DNA from: Cotesia glomerata
Lineage: Eukaryota > Arthropoda > Insecta > Hymenoptera > Braconidae
Assembly (NCBI RefSeq): GCF_020080835.1
Contig: NC_058159.1
Location: 21,548,474 to 21,612,473, forward strand
Direction of reading: 5' to 3'
DNA: 64,000 bases
Shown here: one piece after another, positions 24,732 through 36,500 of the stretch
How the letters are laid out: every line of letters begins with the position of its first letter
Numbering within the stretch: the stretch's first letter is position 1
The notes under the pieces: generated by a model
The model's input: only the letters and a program-made list of their open reading frames with translations
Told to the model about the DNA's origin: nothing
Databases searched by the model: none
Made by a program: the position numbers and the translations under genes

Positions 24732-24999
24732 TCACGTAAATCTCCAATTTTCTTCTGCCTCTCGTTCCTTTTTCTTTTCGTAGAATGTTTCCATCATGTC
24801 ACAAGTCTTTGAGCGATTATATCGTTTTATCTCAGGAACTAATTTTATTCTGGGTAAAAAAAAAAAAAAAACAATCAAATAATTAGTTTTCATTCATATA
24901 TAAAAATAAAAATTGATAAAAAATTACTAACCTGCACCAAACTACACCAGATATTCCAGCTATGACAAGAAATGCTTTAAACGTAAAATAGTTCTTCAT
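24732..24999 (-). CDS. small single-pass membrane protein, 61 aa, unidentified
   Basis: Two exons, 24999-24932 and 24849-24732, joined by donor CAG|GTTAGT and acceptor after a T tract (ACCCAG), encode 61 residues. Residues ~7-22 (KAFLVIAGISGVVWC) form one membrane span. The C-terminal half is highly charged, with METFYEKKKEREAEENW, and ends in FT. I do not recognise the family; a mitochondrial membrane micro-protein is plausible from size, layout and neighbours. The frame is open upstream of the chosen ATG (RWQHFKLG), so a longer form or a fusion to the upstream PIGBOS1-like exon is possible. The stop codon lies directly on the polyadenylation signal (TGAATAAA). Only about 150 bp separate it from the upstream ORF, so it is probably on the same transcript. 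Confidence 0.5.
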
Positions 25000-25030
25000 A
25001 CCCAACTTAAAATGCTGCCAGCGGCTTATT

Positions 25031-25324
25031 TTATTCTCGGAACTTATAACCAATTGAAAATGATAATATTAATAATTCATTTAGTTTTGAAAGACTCTAA
25101 ATTGAGGTTAGGAATAAAGCGGGGATCATTCAATATGATTTTATAATTACCTCATCTTTTGTTATTTTTTCACGATCTAATTTATCTCTCTGTTCTTCTA
25201 AATATGGTTTCCAAATGTAAATACCGCTTCCAATTCCGAAAGCAATCGCTATAAGTATGGAAAATCTAGAATTTTTTCTCCTTATTTTCATCAACATTTT
25301 ATAAGTTACAAATCCAACATCCAA
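25031..25324 (-). CDS. PIGBOS1: PIGBOS1-like mitochondrial outer-membrane micro-protein
   Basis: The exon at 25324-25151 encodes 58 residues with a basic N-terminus (MLMKIRRKNSRFS), a membrane span (LIAIAFGIGSGIYIW) and a charged tail (KPYLEEQRDKLDREK). The core GIGSGIYIWKPYLEE matches the GIAGGVYIFQPVFEQ core of human PIGBOS1, a 54-residue outer-membrane protein that contacts ER CLCC1 and tunes the unfolded protein response. A donor, GATGAG|GTAATT, allows splicing to 25042, giving FRE and a stop at 25031 (61 residues). Without splicing the frame ends at 25130 (64 residues). A third option, an acceptor at GCAG ahead of 25014, would fuse it in frame to the downstream 61-residue protein. Start choice is uncertain between the first ATG and the one 9 codons later. 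The similarity was judged by eye. Confidence 0.6.
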
Positions 25325-26136
25325 CTCTACACTGTGTTATGGTACTACAGTTAAAACATGCGCACTATATATTAAATTTATATTGTAATGAATTTCAAGT
25401 TTTTAACAGCCACATAACAAATTGTTTCATGAATTAACGTAAAAGTTTTTTTAGTTGAAATAAAAAAAATAATATATAAATTCCGAGAAAATATAAAAAA
25501 ATTTATACTTTTATGTTTATGTTAAAGTTTTTTAGAGAGGCTATTGACACTCTCTATCATGGTCTTGAAGTCGCGGAAAATCACGAAAAAATTACTGAAT
25601 TCTGGACGTCATCCTTAACTTTAAGAAGTAACATACGAAAAAATAAGTTATATTATTCATACGAACAACAATGTGTATAAATTAGTATTTTCAATTTATG
25701 TACTTAATAATATAATACATTTTTTAAATATAAATTAATCAAAAATGAAGCAGAAATACTAGAAAATGCCGTGCTATCAATAATTTTTTTTAGCTTCTTA
25801 ATTATTTTCATTTTAATGAATAAACTTAATTATCCCAGAGATTTTTATGAAATCATGGGTATTTTTATTATTAAATAGTTTATAAAATTATCAAGTACAA
25901 AATGATTTGCTGAGGAACTTCATACAAAAGAGTCCTAGAAGAGCCAATATCTGATCATTTTTTTATAATTATGATTTATAACTATGAAGTGAAAATGAAA
26001 AAAAAAAAAAAGAATTTACATTATTGAAATATTTTATTCAGTAAATAAAATAAGAAACTTATTCGTATAAAATTATAATTAAATGTTTTAAAAATTAATC
26101 TATCTGTTTTGAATACATTTGGTTACTGTTTGTAAT
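25325..26136. other. intergenic DNA between PIGBOS1-like and POLA1
   Basis: AT-rich, with no credible frame. The right part is the 3' UTR of POLA1 on the minus strand, with a polyadenylation signal (AATAAA on the minus strand) at 26033-26038. The left 100-200 bp should hold the promoter of the micro-protein locus, but I see no clear motif. Confidence 0.6.
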
Positions 26137-29100
26137 TTACCAAAATACAACTTTACGGTAAAAATCATCTTGTTTACTCGTTTCGAAATAATTTTCATAC
26201 TTTGAACTTTTTTCATCACTAACATTTTCCACTTCCGTAATATTAAAAGTTTTAGTTGGTTTTTTTTTCTTACGCTGGTTGGTTTTTTTTTCTTTTTCAA
26301 TAGCCGAATGGAATAATTGAATAATAGCGATTTTAGAATAACGACTTCTTTCAACATAATTGTCGACAATTTCTGTACTCGTTTTGTAGACATCAAACAT
26401 TTCTTTTTGATTTAATATATATGGAGGTAACTCACTTTCAGGAATTTGTGCAACATTTAAAATTTGTCGATACAAATCGATAGATCTTGCAACGAGTTTA
26501 TCGGTAACAGTTTTTTTTATATAAGCATGTCCGCAATAAAAACATACTGGTAATTGTCGTGGTCCACTGATAAAAATTTTTCTTTGAATTTTTCGACATT
26601 GCTTGTTACAGCAAATAAAACTTTGTTGATAGTAATGCTGAATAACTTTACGAATACTCTGAATTATAGCATTGAAAATAATAAATGAATATTTAAAAGG
26701 AATAAATTCACAATCTTTCTGAATACATTTAGCCAAAGATAGTTTGCGACCATCATCTTCATATGGGTATGAAATGTCATCAATTGAACGATACGCTTCA
26801 CATTCCAAACAGTACAAAAGAAGAGGAATACAATTTTTATATTTTTTTCTACTAACTGTAAGATAACACTTACTTACACGTGATTCATCCGAAGTTTCGT
26901 AATGACGTGAAGAATGAGAATTGGCTGATTTAAATTTTTCCTTGTGAAGGTGTCGTATACCTAACTTATCTATTAAAAATATTTCGGTGATCATCTCAAT
27001 TGGATTACAAATACGCTGTACTACCTGATAAACTTGACCATTTAAATAATAATCAGAATCGATTGATAAATTACGATTTTTTTTAAATTCATCAATATGA
27101 TAACTACGTTCATTTGAACTATTTTTACTACCATCAGCACATACTAAGAATGAAATAGTATCACCAGATTTCCACATACGTCCACCAGTTTTATTCATTC
27201 TTAAAGCAATCGCTACGTGATTCGTAGTTTTGATCGGATACTCGTTTGGATTTTTTGATAATTGTTTAGTTAAAACAAATGATGAGAGTGGTAATGTATT
27301 GTTACGAACACTACATGAAATCTCTTCTAGAGTTTCACCAATTTTAAATAGTTTTTCTTCTTCAATGCAATCCATGAAAATAATATCCAAAATTTTTTTC
27401 CCAGCATCACAAGCAAGTTGACACCAATCTCTTCTTACAATATCTAATCCTTTATATTCTTTAATAAAATCAAATTGACCATTGGGTAGTTTAGTAATTG
27501 TAATAGCAGCATATTTCTTCTTGTGTAAGAGTAATAAATATTTAAATACTCCATCAATATCAAGCTCAAGCATTTTGTAATGTTTATTAACTTCACTTTT
27601 AATATTTTTAGCAATTTCAAACGCTTTATCATAATCTAAACATTCACTGTTAATCATTAATGAATCTGTATCACCATATATAACTTCATATTTTAAATTT
27701 TCAACAAGATGTTTAGTATGTTCAAGTATTTCACGTCCTTTAAAAGTTATAATAGCAGCAAATGTTTTTGCATAAAAACGTGAATGCGTTGCTCCAAGAC
27801 AACCATACATTGAATTAGCTGTTAATTTTAACGCCAATTGACGAATGTTGTAATTCATTTTCAATTCAGGACTCAAATTATGTTGTTTCATTAAATTTTT
27901 AACTTGACGCCGACTTTCAACAAGCTTACGTATTTCTGTTGGAACAACTCCTGTTTCAGAATCTGGTTTCGGTAGACTATCATTAAGATCATCAATTTCT
28001 TCAAGATTTATGTTACAAATATTTTTTAATGTTGTGAAACATAAATTATATTCTTGAATAATACTGGGATACAGTGAATTAAAATCCATTAATAATATAA
28101 ATTTATCATAAAATCCTCGTTTAGGATCTAACACAAGCCCACCCGCATATTTAGGTTTTTTACTAATTTTATCACTAACTTTATTTGTATCTTTATTAGT
28201 TTTACTTTTTTTATCTGGTGTAATGTATCCCTTTTCAGAAAATGCATGTAGTAATAAGAATTCATTTCTTTCAGCACGACCACCCGATAATGTTCTTGAT
28301 AATATATTACCAGCAATACAAGTTATTTGAAGTGATAATGGTATAACATTTAATTGAAATATCAATGTTGATATATAAAGAGCTTCGGACATTGTTACTT
28401 TAACAAGTGTTATTATTTTATCAGCTGTTTCATAAAACTTATTACATTCTGATGGTTTTATTTCTTTAATAGAATTTTCTTGAGTTTTTAAAACAGCATG
28501 ACATATACTGTCAAGATCATAACTACGTATTTTAATATTTAATTCTTTAACTGATGCAACAATGTCAAGAATTGGACGACCACTAAATATTGATGGTAGA
28601 GGTAATTTATAATTATTATTACCACCACCAAGTTGTCCAGCTATATTTTGTTTAAGTTTACTTATTCTGCTTAAATTTTTTATTTTTAATGTAACCAATC
28701 GTCGATAAATAATATCAAATTGAAAACCACAATCATATCCTAAAAGTAAATCTGGATCTGTTTCATTAATGATATCCAAAAATTTTTCTAAAACATCTGT
28801 TTCTGTTTCACAAATAATAATATTTGTTGTTTTATCAAAACGTTGTAATTTATCACGAGCGTATAATGGCCATGTTGTATCTTTTGGATGGGTAACTAAA
28901 CAATAATTTTTATTGAATATTGTTTTAGGTGATGGTTTATCAACATTATAATCATTATTCATTAAAATACCAATCATTGTTATTTCAGTATCATTATTAC
29001 GAGAATTTAAAGTTGTTCTTACGTCAATAGTCATTAAGACAATGGGTGGAACTTGTAATTTACTTTCATTTTCAGTAACACTTATATTTTCCATTTTAAG

Positions 29101-30911
29101 ACAATTTAATTGTAATTTACACCAAGATGGACCATTATTGACAGGAACTGGTGACTTAATATCAAGCCAATTAGGTCCTTTGATTTTTCTTTCGATTAAG
29201 AACAGTTCTAACGGATTAACACTCGTACCAAATATGTGTTCAATAGCTTTACCACTGTAATTAGAGTTCAATACAGGATATGATGGTGAATATCTTACCT
29301 CGAGATACTCTGATTGTAATGGTGTATTCACCCTATCAAAGGCATATGATTTTGATGTTGTTAAACTACGAAACTCATTTATTTTATTAGCGTTTGCTAA
29401 TTTTTTAAATTCATCATACACGTCCTTCATTGTTGTAAGTCTTTCCTCTTTTGTTTCATTGTCAATTATTTTTTCTCTAGGTAATACATAAAGTCTGCGT
29501 GGAATATTTTTGACAGTCAAACAACAAGATACAAAACTTTTAGATGATTCAATATAAATTTTTCCGAACAAATTAACAGTACCCGGAGTTTTGTATGGAT
29601 TTTCAACAGCGTCCCACCAAAAAAATCTAACAACATCATCACCGTTATTGTTTTTCAAAATAGCAGACTTGAATAGATCATTAGTGTCAGTAACTGATGA
29701 CGACAATGATGTTGCTTTAACTGTTGCGGCTTCTTTTACTGGATCATCTGTATCACCGTCCCATGCTGCCCATAATGATTTCTCGTCTAATGATGCTATA
29801 ACTTCACTGAAGTCATCGTCTTCTATTACAGGGCGATTATCTTTATTCACTTTCTCTACGTCGATTGATTCGATTAGATCATCGAAGCCATCCTCTTCTA
29901 TTAAAAAACGATAATCTTCATTTACTTTTTCTTGGTTTATTGATCCAATTATTTCTTTAGAATCATTATCATCATAATTACTAATAATCTCATTTATAGC
30001 TTTTGAATCATCTGGAGTAGGATTGATGTCTTCAGTAACAATACTTTCTTTTATTTCTGTTATCTTTTGACTGGGTGGTTTTATAACAGTAGTTTCTACT
30101 TTTGCTGCCGTTGAATTATCGTCAAATATACTCAAATCATCATCATTATCAATACTTTCTGTTATTTTCTCGACATTCTTCGGCTGATCGATAAGACCAT
30201 TGAAGTTTTCTTGGTGTTTTACTGATGATGGTTTTGTAGACTGAACTTTAAATTTATTAACTGTTGATATACTTTTATTCGTTTCTGATGATGTTTTATT
30301 CTTCTTAAATTCGTTGAGTATATCTGATAAAAGGTTTTCATTTTCCGGTTTCACTGAGTCTTTTTTCTTGTCACATTTTTTAAACATATTTACAATGGAG
30401 CCTTTTGATTTAGCTTCATCCTCTTTTTCTCGCTTGCGTTTGCGTGGACCTGATAAATTTAGTTTTGATGCTTTTTTAATACTTTCATCATCTAAATCGT
30501 CATCGAAAATTTCTCTACCATCTTCAATGTATCCGTCACCACCTAAATAATTAAATAAATAAATAAGTAAATAAATTATATGATAAAAATAATATTATCA
30601 AAATAAACCTTACCGTCATCAACAATCCAATCAGATTGCTGTCGATCAGCAACAGTCTTTGAATATTCTTTTTCGTCAACTTGATCATATACATTTTCCA
30701 ATTGCCCAACATGATATTTATTTTTACTCCCCTTCAATTCTTTTAGTTTTTGAAAAGCCGCACTTCGATTGGATTTATCGACTTTAATCCTTTTACTCCG
30801 AGACGTTGTTGCTTAAGTAAAAAATATAATAATTTATTAAATTTTCACTCATTTATTATTTATTATAAATGATAATAATTATAATTTATTATACTTACGA
30901 CTGTCTTCCAT
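26137..30911 (-). CDS. POLA1: DNA polymerase alpha catalytic subunit (POLA1), three exons
   Basis: POLA1 is the B-family polymerase of the primase-polymerase alpha complex; it extends RNA primers with DNA at origins and on the lagging strand in the nucleus. Exons are 30911-30899 (13 nt, MEDS), 30811-30614 and 30542-26137, giving 1538 residues (human 1462). Visible landmarks: N-terminal VYDQVDEKEYSK...DWIVDD, then GREIFDDDL. The exonuclease-like domain lacks the catalytic acidic pair (TIDVRTTLN), as is normal for pol alpha. Motif A is DFNSLYPSIIQE (~889), motif B KLTANSMYGCLG and motif C YGDTDS (~1026) with the metal-binding aspartates intact. Two C-terminal cysteine clusters (CLECEAY..., CCNKQC...CFYCGHAY, ~1403) would bind zinc/iron-sulphur and the B subunit. 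Nearly all of the protein is in one 4.4-kb exon. The C-terminus is lysine-rich with an added tail. It shares a divergent promoter with TKT. Confidence 0.97.
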
Positions 30912-31061
30912 TTTAGGTTATAAATTTATTATATTCGTAATGAATATCACGTATTTATCAAATTTATAATATTGAATTGATTATTATATATAAAAAAAAT
31001 AATATTTAACATAAAAATGATAAAACAAAAAAAAAAATTAGTTAAAATAACAACAACTAGC

Positions 31062-31070
31062 TTTGGCGGG
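31062..31070 (+). promoter_or_regulatory. E2F-like site TTTGGCGGG
   Basis: TTTGGCGGG agrees with the E2F/DP consensus TTTSSCGS. It lies 151 bp upstream of the POLA1 start codon, in one of the few G+C-rich patches of this AT-rich spacer. Confidence 0.55.
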
Positions 31071-31150
31071 CTGTATTACATTTCACTCAGTGGTTTACGT
31101 TAGTAAGATTAAGGTTTAGTTTACTTTATTTAAATACTTAGTGTAGAAAT

Positions 31151-31159
31151 GCGCGGGAA
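31151..31159 (-). promoter_or_regulatory. E2F-like site TTCCCGCGC
   Basis: The minus strand reads TTCCCGCGC, a close variant of the E2F consensus, about 80 bp from the first site. Two sites in 100 bp make chance less likely than for either alone. Confidence 0.45.
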
Positions 31160-31578
31160 TGTGAATAAACAATTATGGCGGCATCGCGATGTACTCATTA
31201 CCATTCTTGTATGTCATACAAGATGGCTCTGCTATTTATTATGGTACAAATGTTTAGTTTTTGCTTATTCCGAATCTTGCGCTAAATGTCTCTTTTTCGA
31301 TAAAAAAAAAAAAAAAAAGTACTATTAAGATCATCAAGGTTACTAGAATCCGAAAACTGTTTTTTATTATTTTTTTTTTTTTTTTAGTAACCTTGCGTAT
31401 AACTCCCGGCGTTTCTTATCTCGTGCAAAGTGCTAACACCGTGTTAGATTTTTTACGGTTATTCTCACTTGAGTTTCCGGCGATTCCACGTTGGAAATTT
31501 ATTGATCTGCATCATTAATTTTATTTACTAACAGTTGACTTTACAACAAACAAACAAATAAAAAACGAAATTACGACA

Positions 31579-34500
31579 ATGGACAGCTATCATAAACCAG
31601 AGTCTAAAACAATTCAAGAGCTCAAGGATATCGCTAATAAGCTGAGAATTGATGCCATTAATTCCACGCAAGCTAGTAAATCTGGGTAAGCATATAATAG
31701 TTATTCTTCACAAAAAAAAATTTTGTTTGTATTCAATAATTGAATATTCGATTATATTGTTGTTAATATTTATTAATTAATATTTTATCTTATAATATTA
31801 CTGATTAATTATTATCCAATACTTAATATTTTTAGCCACGTGCCAACGCCGATTATCATTATTTGATAAGCTTTTTTTATCAATTCAAGCGACTTTTTAT
31901 TGATAATTTTGGTTTATGAGCAAATAATAATAATAATAACAATAAAAATAATAGATTGATTGCTGATAGCTAAAAATATCAATTTGTATGACTTTAAGTT
32001 CAAGGTACAACACTTTACTCATTCATATTAATTAATTATTACCGGAAACATTAGTTGAAACTAAAAAAAAATTATAAAAATAATTCATTAACAAATTTAT
32101 TTAATTTTCTATTATCAAAACAGCAATGACAACCAGTTACAAAAGTAATTTATCATAGTTGTAAAAGATAGCTTATCGTGTTATACTACAATTTTTACTG
32201 TAATTACCTATCATTAAAAAAATTCAATCATCATTAGCATTATTTTAACTTTTGATTATGTAATAACAGTACCGTAATTTATTACATAAATACCCAATAC
32301 ATGGCAAATAAAAATTTTTACATACGAAAAGGAAAAATTAAAAAAAAAAATTATCAAATACAAAAATAATTTATTATTAATTCCAAATGCTAAAAAATTT
32401 TTGAGGGTCAATTTGAAACAGCCGAGAGCACGCGGCTTGGAATAAAAAATTTTTTTTGCACGTTGAGTCGATAAAATACATACGTTCAATACTTAGATAT
32501 AACGTCATAAGGTCGACGCGCAGTTCACCGATAGCGAGCGTAACGCTGACTTCATTAGTTGACATCAAGCCATTGTACGATACGGTCTCAAATTATTTTC
32601 TGTTGTATAAAATATAAATAGCATATATTTTATTAAGTTAAATATTTTGGTAATAAAAAAAAAAAAACAAAAAAAATGGTACGTGAAAATGAACTACAAA
32701 AATTACGTGATATGGGACATAAATTAAGAATTTTAAGTATTAAAGCCACCGAAGCGTCAAAGAGCGGGTAATAAAAATTCAAATTAATTTTACAATTTTT
32801 TAAATAAAAATTTAACTATTCACAATATTCCTTTATTTTTAGTAGTGATAAGTAATTATACTTTTTCTTTTTTATAATTATTTAACTTGTAGAAATTTAA
32901 AATCGCAAATGATTAAATTTGAAAGTTTATTAAAAAGTGTATTATTCATATTGAATAATCGTTTGATTTTATACTAAATACATTCATAAAATTAATGAAT
33001 TTATTTATGTAACATTGTAATGGAATAGTTTTTAATTGAATTACGTAAGAACCATAATTTGTTATCAATTTTTTGTAAATTTAAATGAACTTAATGTTAT
33101 TCAATATTACCAGGAGATTATCATTTGCAGGTCAAGCGCCTTTTAGTTTTGACACTGTCATTTAGAACGGATCAATAGGCTTTACACGTATTGAAGAAAC
33201 AGCGACAATATTTTCATTAATATTCAAATTTTTTCATTTTTTTTGGATTAAGGACATTTATTATTAATTTTATTTTTATTATTATCAATGATTATATTAA
33301 TCGATTTATTCGATAATCAAAATGATTTATTAATTTTTTTTTAATATTCAAAAATTAATAGACATCCAACATCATGTTCATCGATGGCAGAAGTTATGTC
33401 TGTATTGTTTTTCCATACGATGCGTTACAAAGTATCTGTTCCACGTGATCCTAACAGCGACAGATTTATCTTGAGTAAAGGACATGCCGCTCCAATCTTA
33501 TATGCTGGTAATTAACGAGATTTTTTTAATGTTAGTAATAGCTGAATGACTAATGACTCGCTTTCAATTATAATTTTCAGCATGGGCAGAAGCTGGATTG
33601 TTCCCTGTTGAAGATTTACTCAATTTACGTAAAATCGACAGCGACTTAGAGGGACATCCAACTCCAAGATTGAATTTCGTTGATGTGGGTACAGGATCCC
33701 TGGGTCAAGGTCTTTCAGTTGCTGCTGGTATGGCTTATGTCGGAAAAAATTATGACAAGGCCAATTACCGGTAAGTATTTTCATTACTTGCGCTATAAAA
33801 TAAACTTTTTTTATTGAATATTTTATTAATAAATCAGTAAATAATTCATTTCAGTGTATACTGTTTAATTGGTGATGGAGAATCAGCAGAAGGTTCAATT
33901 TGGGAAGCATTACACTTTGCCTCTTATTACAAACTTGATAATCTTTGTGCCATTTTTGACATCAATCGTCTAGGTCAAAGTGAACCTACTTCTTTACAAC
34001 ATAACATGGAAGTATACCGAAAGCGCTTGGAGGCATTTGGATTTAATGCTTTAGTTGTCGATGGCCATGACGTTGAAGAATTGGTCAAGGTATGCATAAA
34101 TTTACTTGGTTGCATTAATTAGTTATTAGTCATTAGACAATCAAAGTGTTATTTACGTCATATACAACGTAAATTTTAAAAGTTAATAATAAATATTCAT
34201 TCAACAGGCATTTCACGAGGCACAAATTACTAAAGACCGTCCTACAGCTATCCTCGCAAAAACATTCAAAGGCAAGAATTTCCCAAATATTGAAGATTTG
34301 GATAACTGGCATGGAAAAGCTCTTGGCAATAAAGCTGAAGAAGTCATCGCGCATTTGAAATCATTAATAAAAAATGCGGGTCCTTTGACATTACATCCGC
34401 AAAAACCTTTGGTTGATGATGTTCCCGTGGTAGATATTACCAACATTAAACTTGACAGCCCACCTAATTACAAGAAAACTGATCAAGTTGCCACCCGTTT

Positions 34501-35864
34501 GGCTTATGGAACTGCTTTGGCTAAAATAGCCAAGAACAATGCACGTGTTATTGCACTGGATGGTGACACTAAAAATTCTACCTTCGCTGAGAAGATAAAA
34601 ACTGTTGATCCAAAACGTTTTGTTGAGTGTTTCATTGCTGAACAGAATGCTGTTGGTGTTGCTATTGGAGCTGCATGCAGAGATCGTACTGTTGCTTTTG
34701 TATCAGCCTTTGCAACATTTTTCACTCGTACTTTTGATCAGGTGTGTTTCACTGTTTCTATATACTCATTATTATTAATTGGAATTAGTCATTAAATTAT
34801 AAAAAAAAGATAAGATAAACTTTGTGTTAATTATGCATCGTGAATTAAATTATCAACCAAAACGATCAAAATGAGTTTATCTTTAAGATTTAAGCTTGAT
34901 TTATAATCTTTAATCAAACTTTATTTTATAAAATCGATGAAAAACATTTAAATTTTATGATTTATAATCAAAATAAAAGCTAAATTGTTAGAGAAAATTC
35001 TCGGTGTAGAGATTTAATGATTGAATATAGCTTTTAACTTACATTTATTCAATTAAAATTAATAAGATGTGAAAAAAAACTTTTAAAGCTCAACTAGTAA
35101 AAATAATTGATAAGAAAATTTTTAATTATCTCTAAAATAATTGCTTTCTTCATGATTTTGTATCAAATGTAATAATAATATTTAATTTGCAGATTCGTAT
35201 GGGAGCAATTTCACAAACCAATGTTAACTTTGTTGGATCACACTGCGGAGTATCAATTGGTGAAGATGGACCATCACAAATGGGTCTCGAAGACATTGCA
35301 ATGTTCCGTGCAGTTCCGGGTTCAACAGTGTTTTACCCGAGTGATGCAGTGTCAACTGAGCGGGCTGTCGAATTAGCTGCCAATACCAAAGGTGTTTGTT
35401 TCATCCGTACATCACGTCCCAACACTGCCATCATCTATGACAACAACGAGTCAATGGCTATCGGCAAGGCCAAAGTAATCCGCTCAGCTGCTAAAGACCA
35501 AGTTCTCGTAATTGGTGCTGGTGTAACTCTTCATGAAGCATTGAAAGCCGCAGATCAACTAGCCGCAGCCGGTATCAGTGTACGTGTACTTGATCCATTC
35601 ACTGTCAAGCCGATTGATTCAGCAACCGTAATAGCTAATGCTAAGGAATGCGGTGGTAGAATCATTACCGTCGAGGATCATTACCCTGAGGGTGGTTTAG
35701 GTGAAGCAGTTGCATCAGCTGTAGCACTTGAACGCAACATAATCATTAAAAAACTTGCCGTTTCAAAAGTACCACACTCAGGACCACCTGATGTTCTTCT
35801 GGACGTTTACGGTATCAGTGCAGCTAAAATAGCCGAAGCCGTAAAAGATATTATCAAACATTGA
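31579..35864 (+). CDS. TKT: transketolase, isoform A (upstream first exon), six coding exons
   Basis: Transketolase is the thiamine-diphosphate enzyme of the non-oxidative pentose phosphate pathway; it moves two-carbon units between sugar phosphates in the cytosol. Exons: 31579-31685, 33362-33507, 33581-33770, 33855-34089, 34208-34741 and 35193-35864, all GT..AG and in frame, giving 627 residues, the normal animal length. Landmarks: SKGHAAPILYAAWAEAG (substrate/ThDP pocket), the ThDP motif beginning GDGESAEGS at ~154 and ending CAIFDINR, the catalytic glutamate in FIAEQNAVGVA (Glu ~371), and the C-terminal domain with FIRTSRPNT and EDHYPEGGLGEA. The first exon encodes MDSYHKPESKTIQELKDIAN and ends in GG, completed by the next exon. 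A second, alternative first exon lies at 32676-32767. Polyadenylation signals are at 35937-35942 and further downstream. The gene is divergent from POLA1. Confidence 0.97.
32676..32767 (+). CDS. TKT: alternative first coding exon of transketolase (isoform B N-terminus)
   Basis: This exon encodes MVRENELQKLRDMGHKLRIL, then SIKATEASKSG. It aligns with the isoform A exon (LKDIANKLRIDAINSTQASKSG), ends in the same phase (GG|GTAATA) and would splice to the common acceptor at 33361/33362, giving a 622-residue protein. Both versions align with the start of animal transketolases, so it is a duplicated, mutually exclusive first exon with its own promoter in the ~990 bp after exon 1A, not an internal exon. 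The start ATG follows an A-rich tract. A local patch of higher G+C at 32405-32585 may be that promoter/5' UTR. Confidence 0.85.
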
Positions 35865-36500
35865 GAGTGTTATTACATTATTTACGCGTGGGTTACATTC
35901 CACTTTAATCGCACAGCAGTCTTCCACTCGCTGAAAAATAAATTACTCTCATTTTTTTACCTCAATGCGTACAAAAATATAAATACTTGTTTGTTCAAAA
36001 TTTTTTCTACATACTGATATACTTATGAGATATTTGTATCGTTGTATTTTATACGAAAGTTTAAGTGAAAAAATTTTCTACACTTATAAAAAAATAATTC
36101 ATGTCGATCAAATAATGTTATGTTGATTACAACAGAGAATAAATTTTAAATAAAATGAATTTTTAAGCTTTTTATTTGAATTAAAAATTCCCGCTGATGA
36201 TTTTGGTTTTAAAAGATGTCGTTACAGCCGGTTTTTAAAATAGAAAAACCTCACTAGCGCCACTGTTGCCCTACATATCCGTAAATACACGTTAGAAACA
36301 TCTGTGAAAGTGAACACAGCCTTTGACTGTGTCAAATTGTCCGTGATCCTAACTCTTTTATACATACATACAGAGTACAAACACATTTATATGTTACAGT
36401 ACAGCATACAACGTAGAGCGTAAGAGCGTAGAGTACAAAAGTACATATCCATATAGGTATAAATTTAGGTAAGTGTGTAGATACAGACATTGTTAGTTGG
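35865..36500. other. transketolase 3' UTR and spacer
   Basis: Contains at least three polyadenylation signals for TKT (35937, about 36133 and about 36148), then AT-rich spacer. The minus-strand 63-codon frame at 36332-36523 is compositional (Y, C, V, T-rich) and rejected. Confidence 0.6.

Larger units (their letters stand above)
30912..31578. promoter_or_regulatory. divergent POLA1 / TKT promoter region
   Basis: The 667 bp between the two start codons is AT-rich but contains TTTGGCGGG (31062-31070) and GCGCGGGAA (31151-31159, complement TTCCCGCGC). Both are close to the E2F consensus TTTSSCGC. ATGGCGGC (31175-31182) and CAAGATGGC (31219-31227) resemble YY1/Pho sites, common near animal transcription starts. 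E2F control is expected for POLA1, an S-phase gene. Whether it also affects TKT is inference. No TATA box stands out among the AT-rich DNA. Confidence 0.6.
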
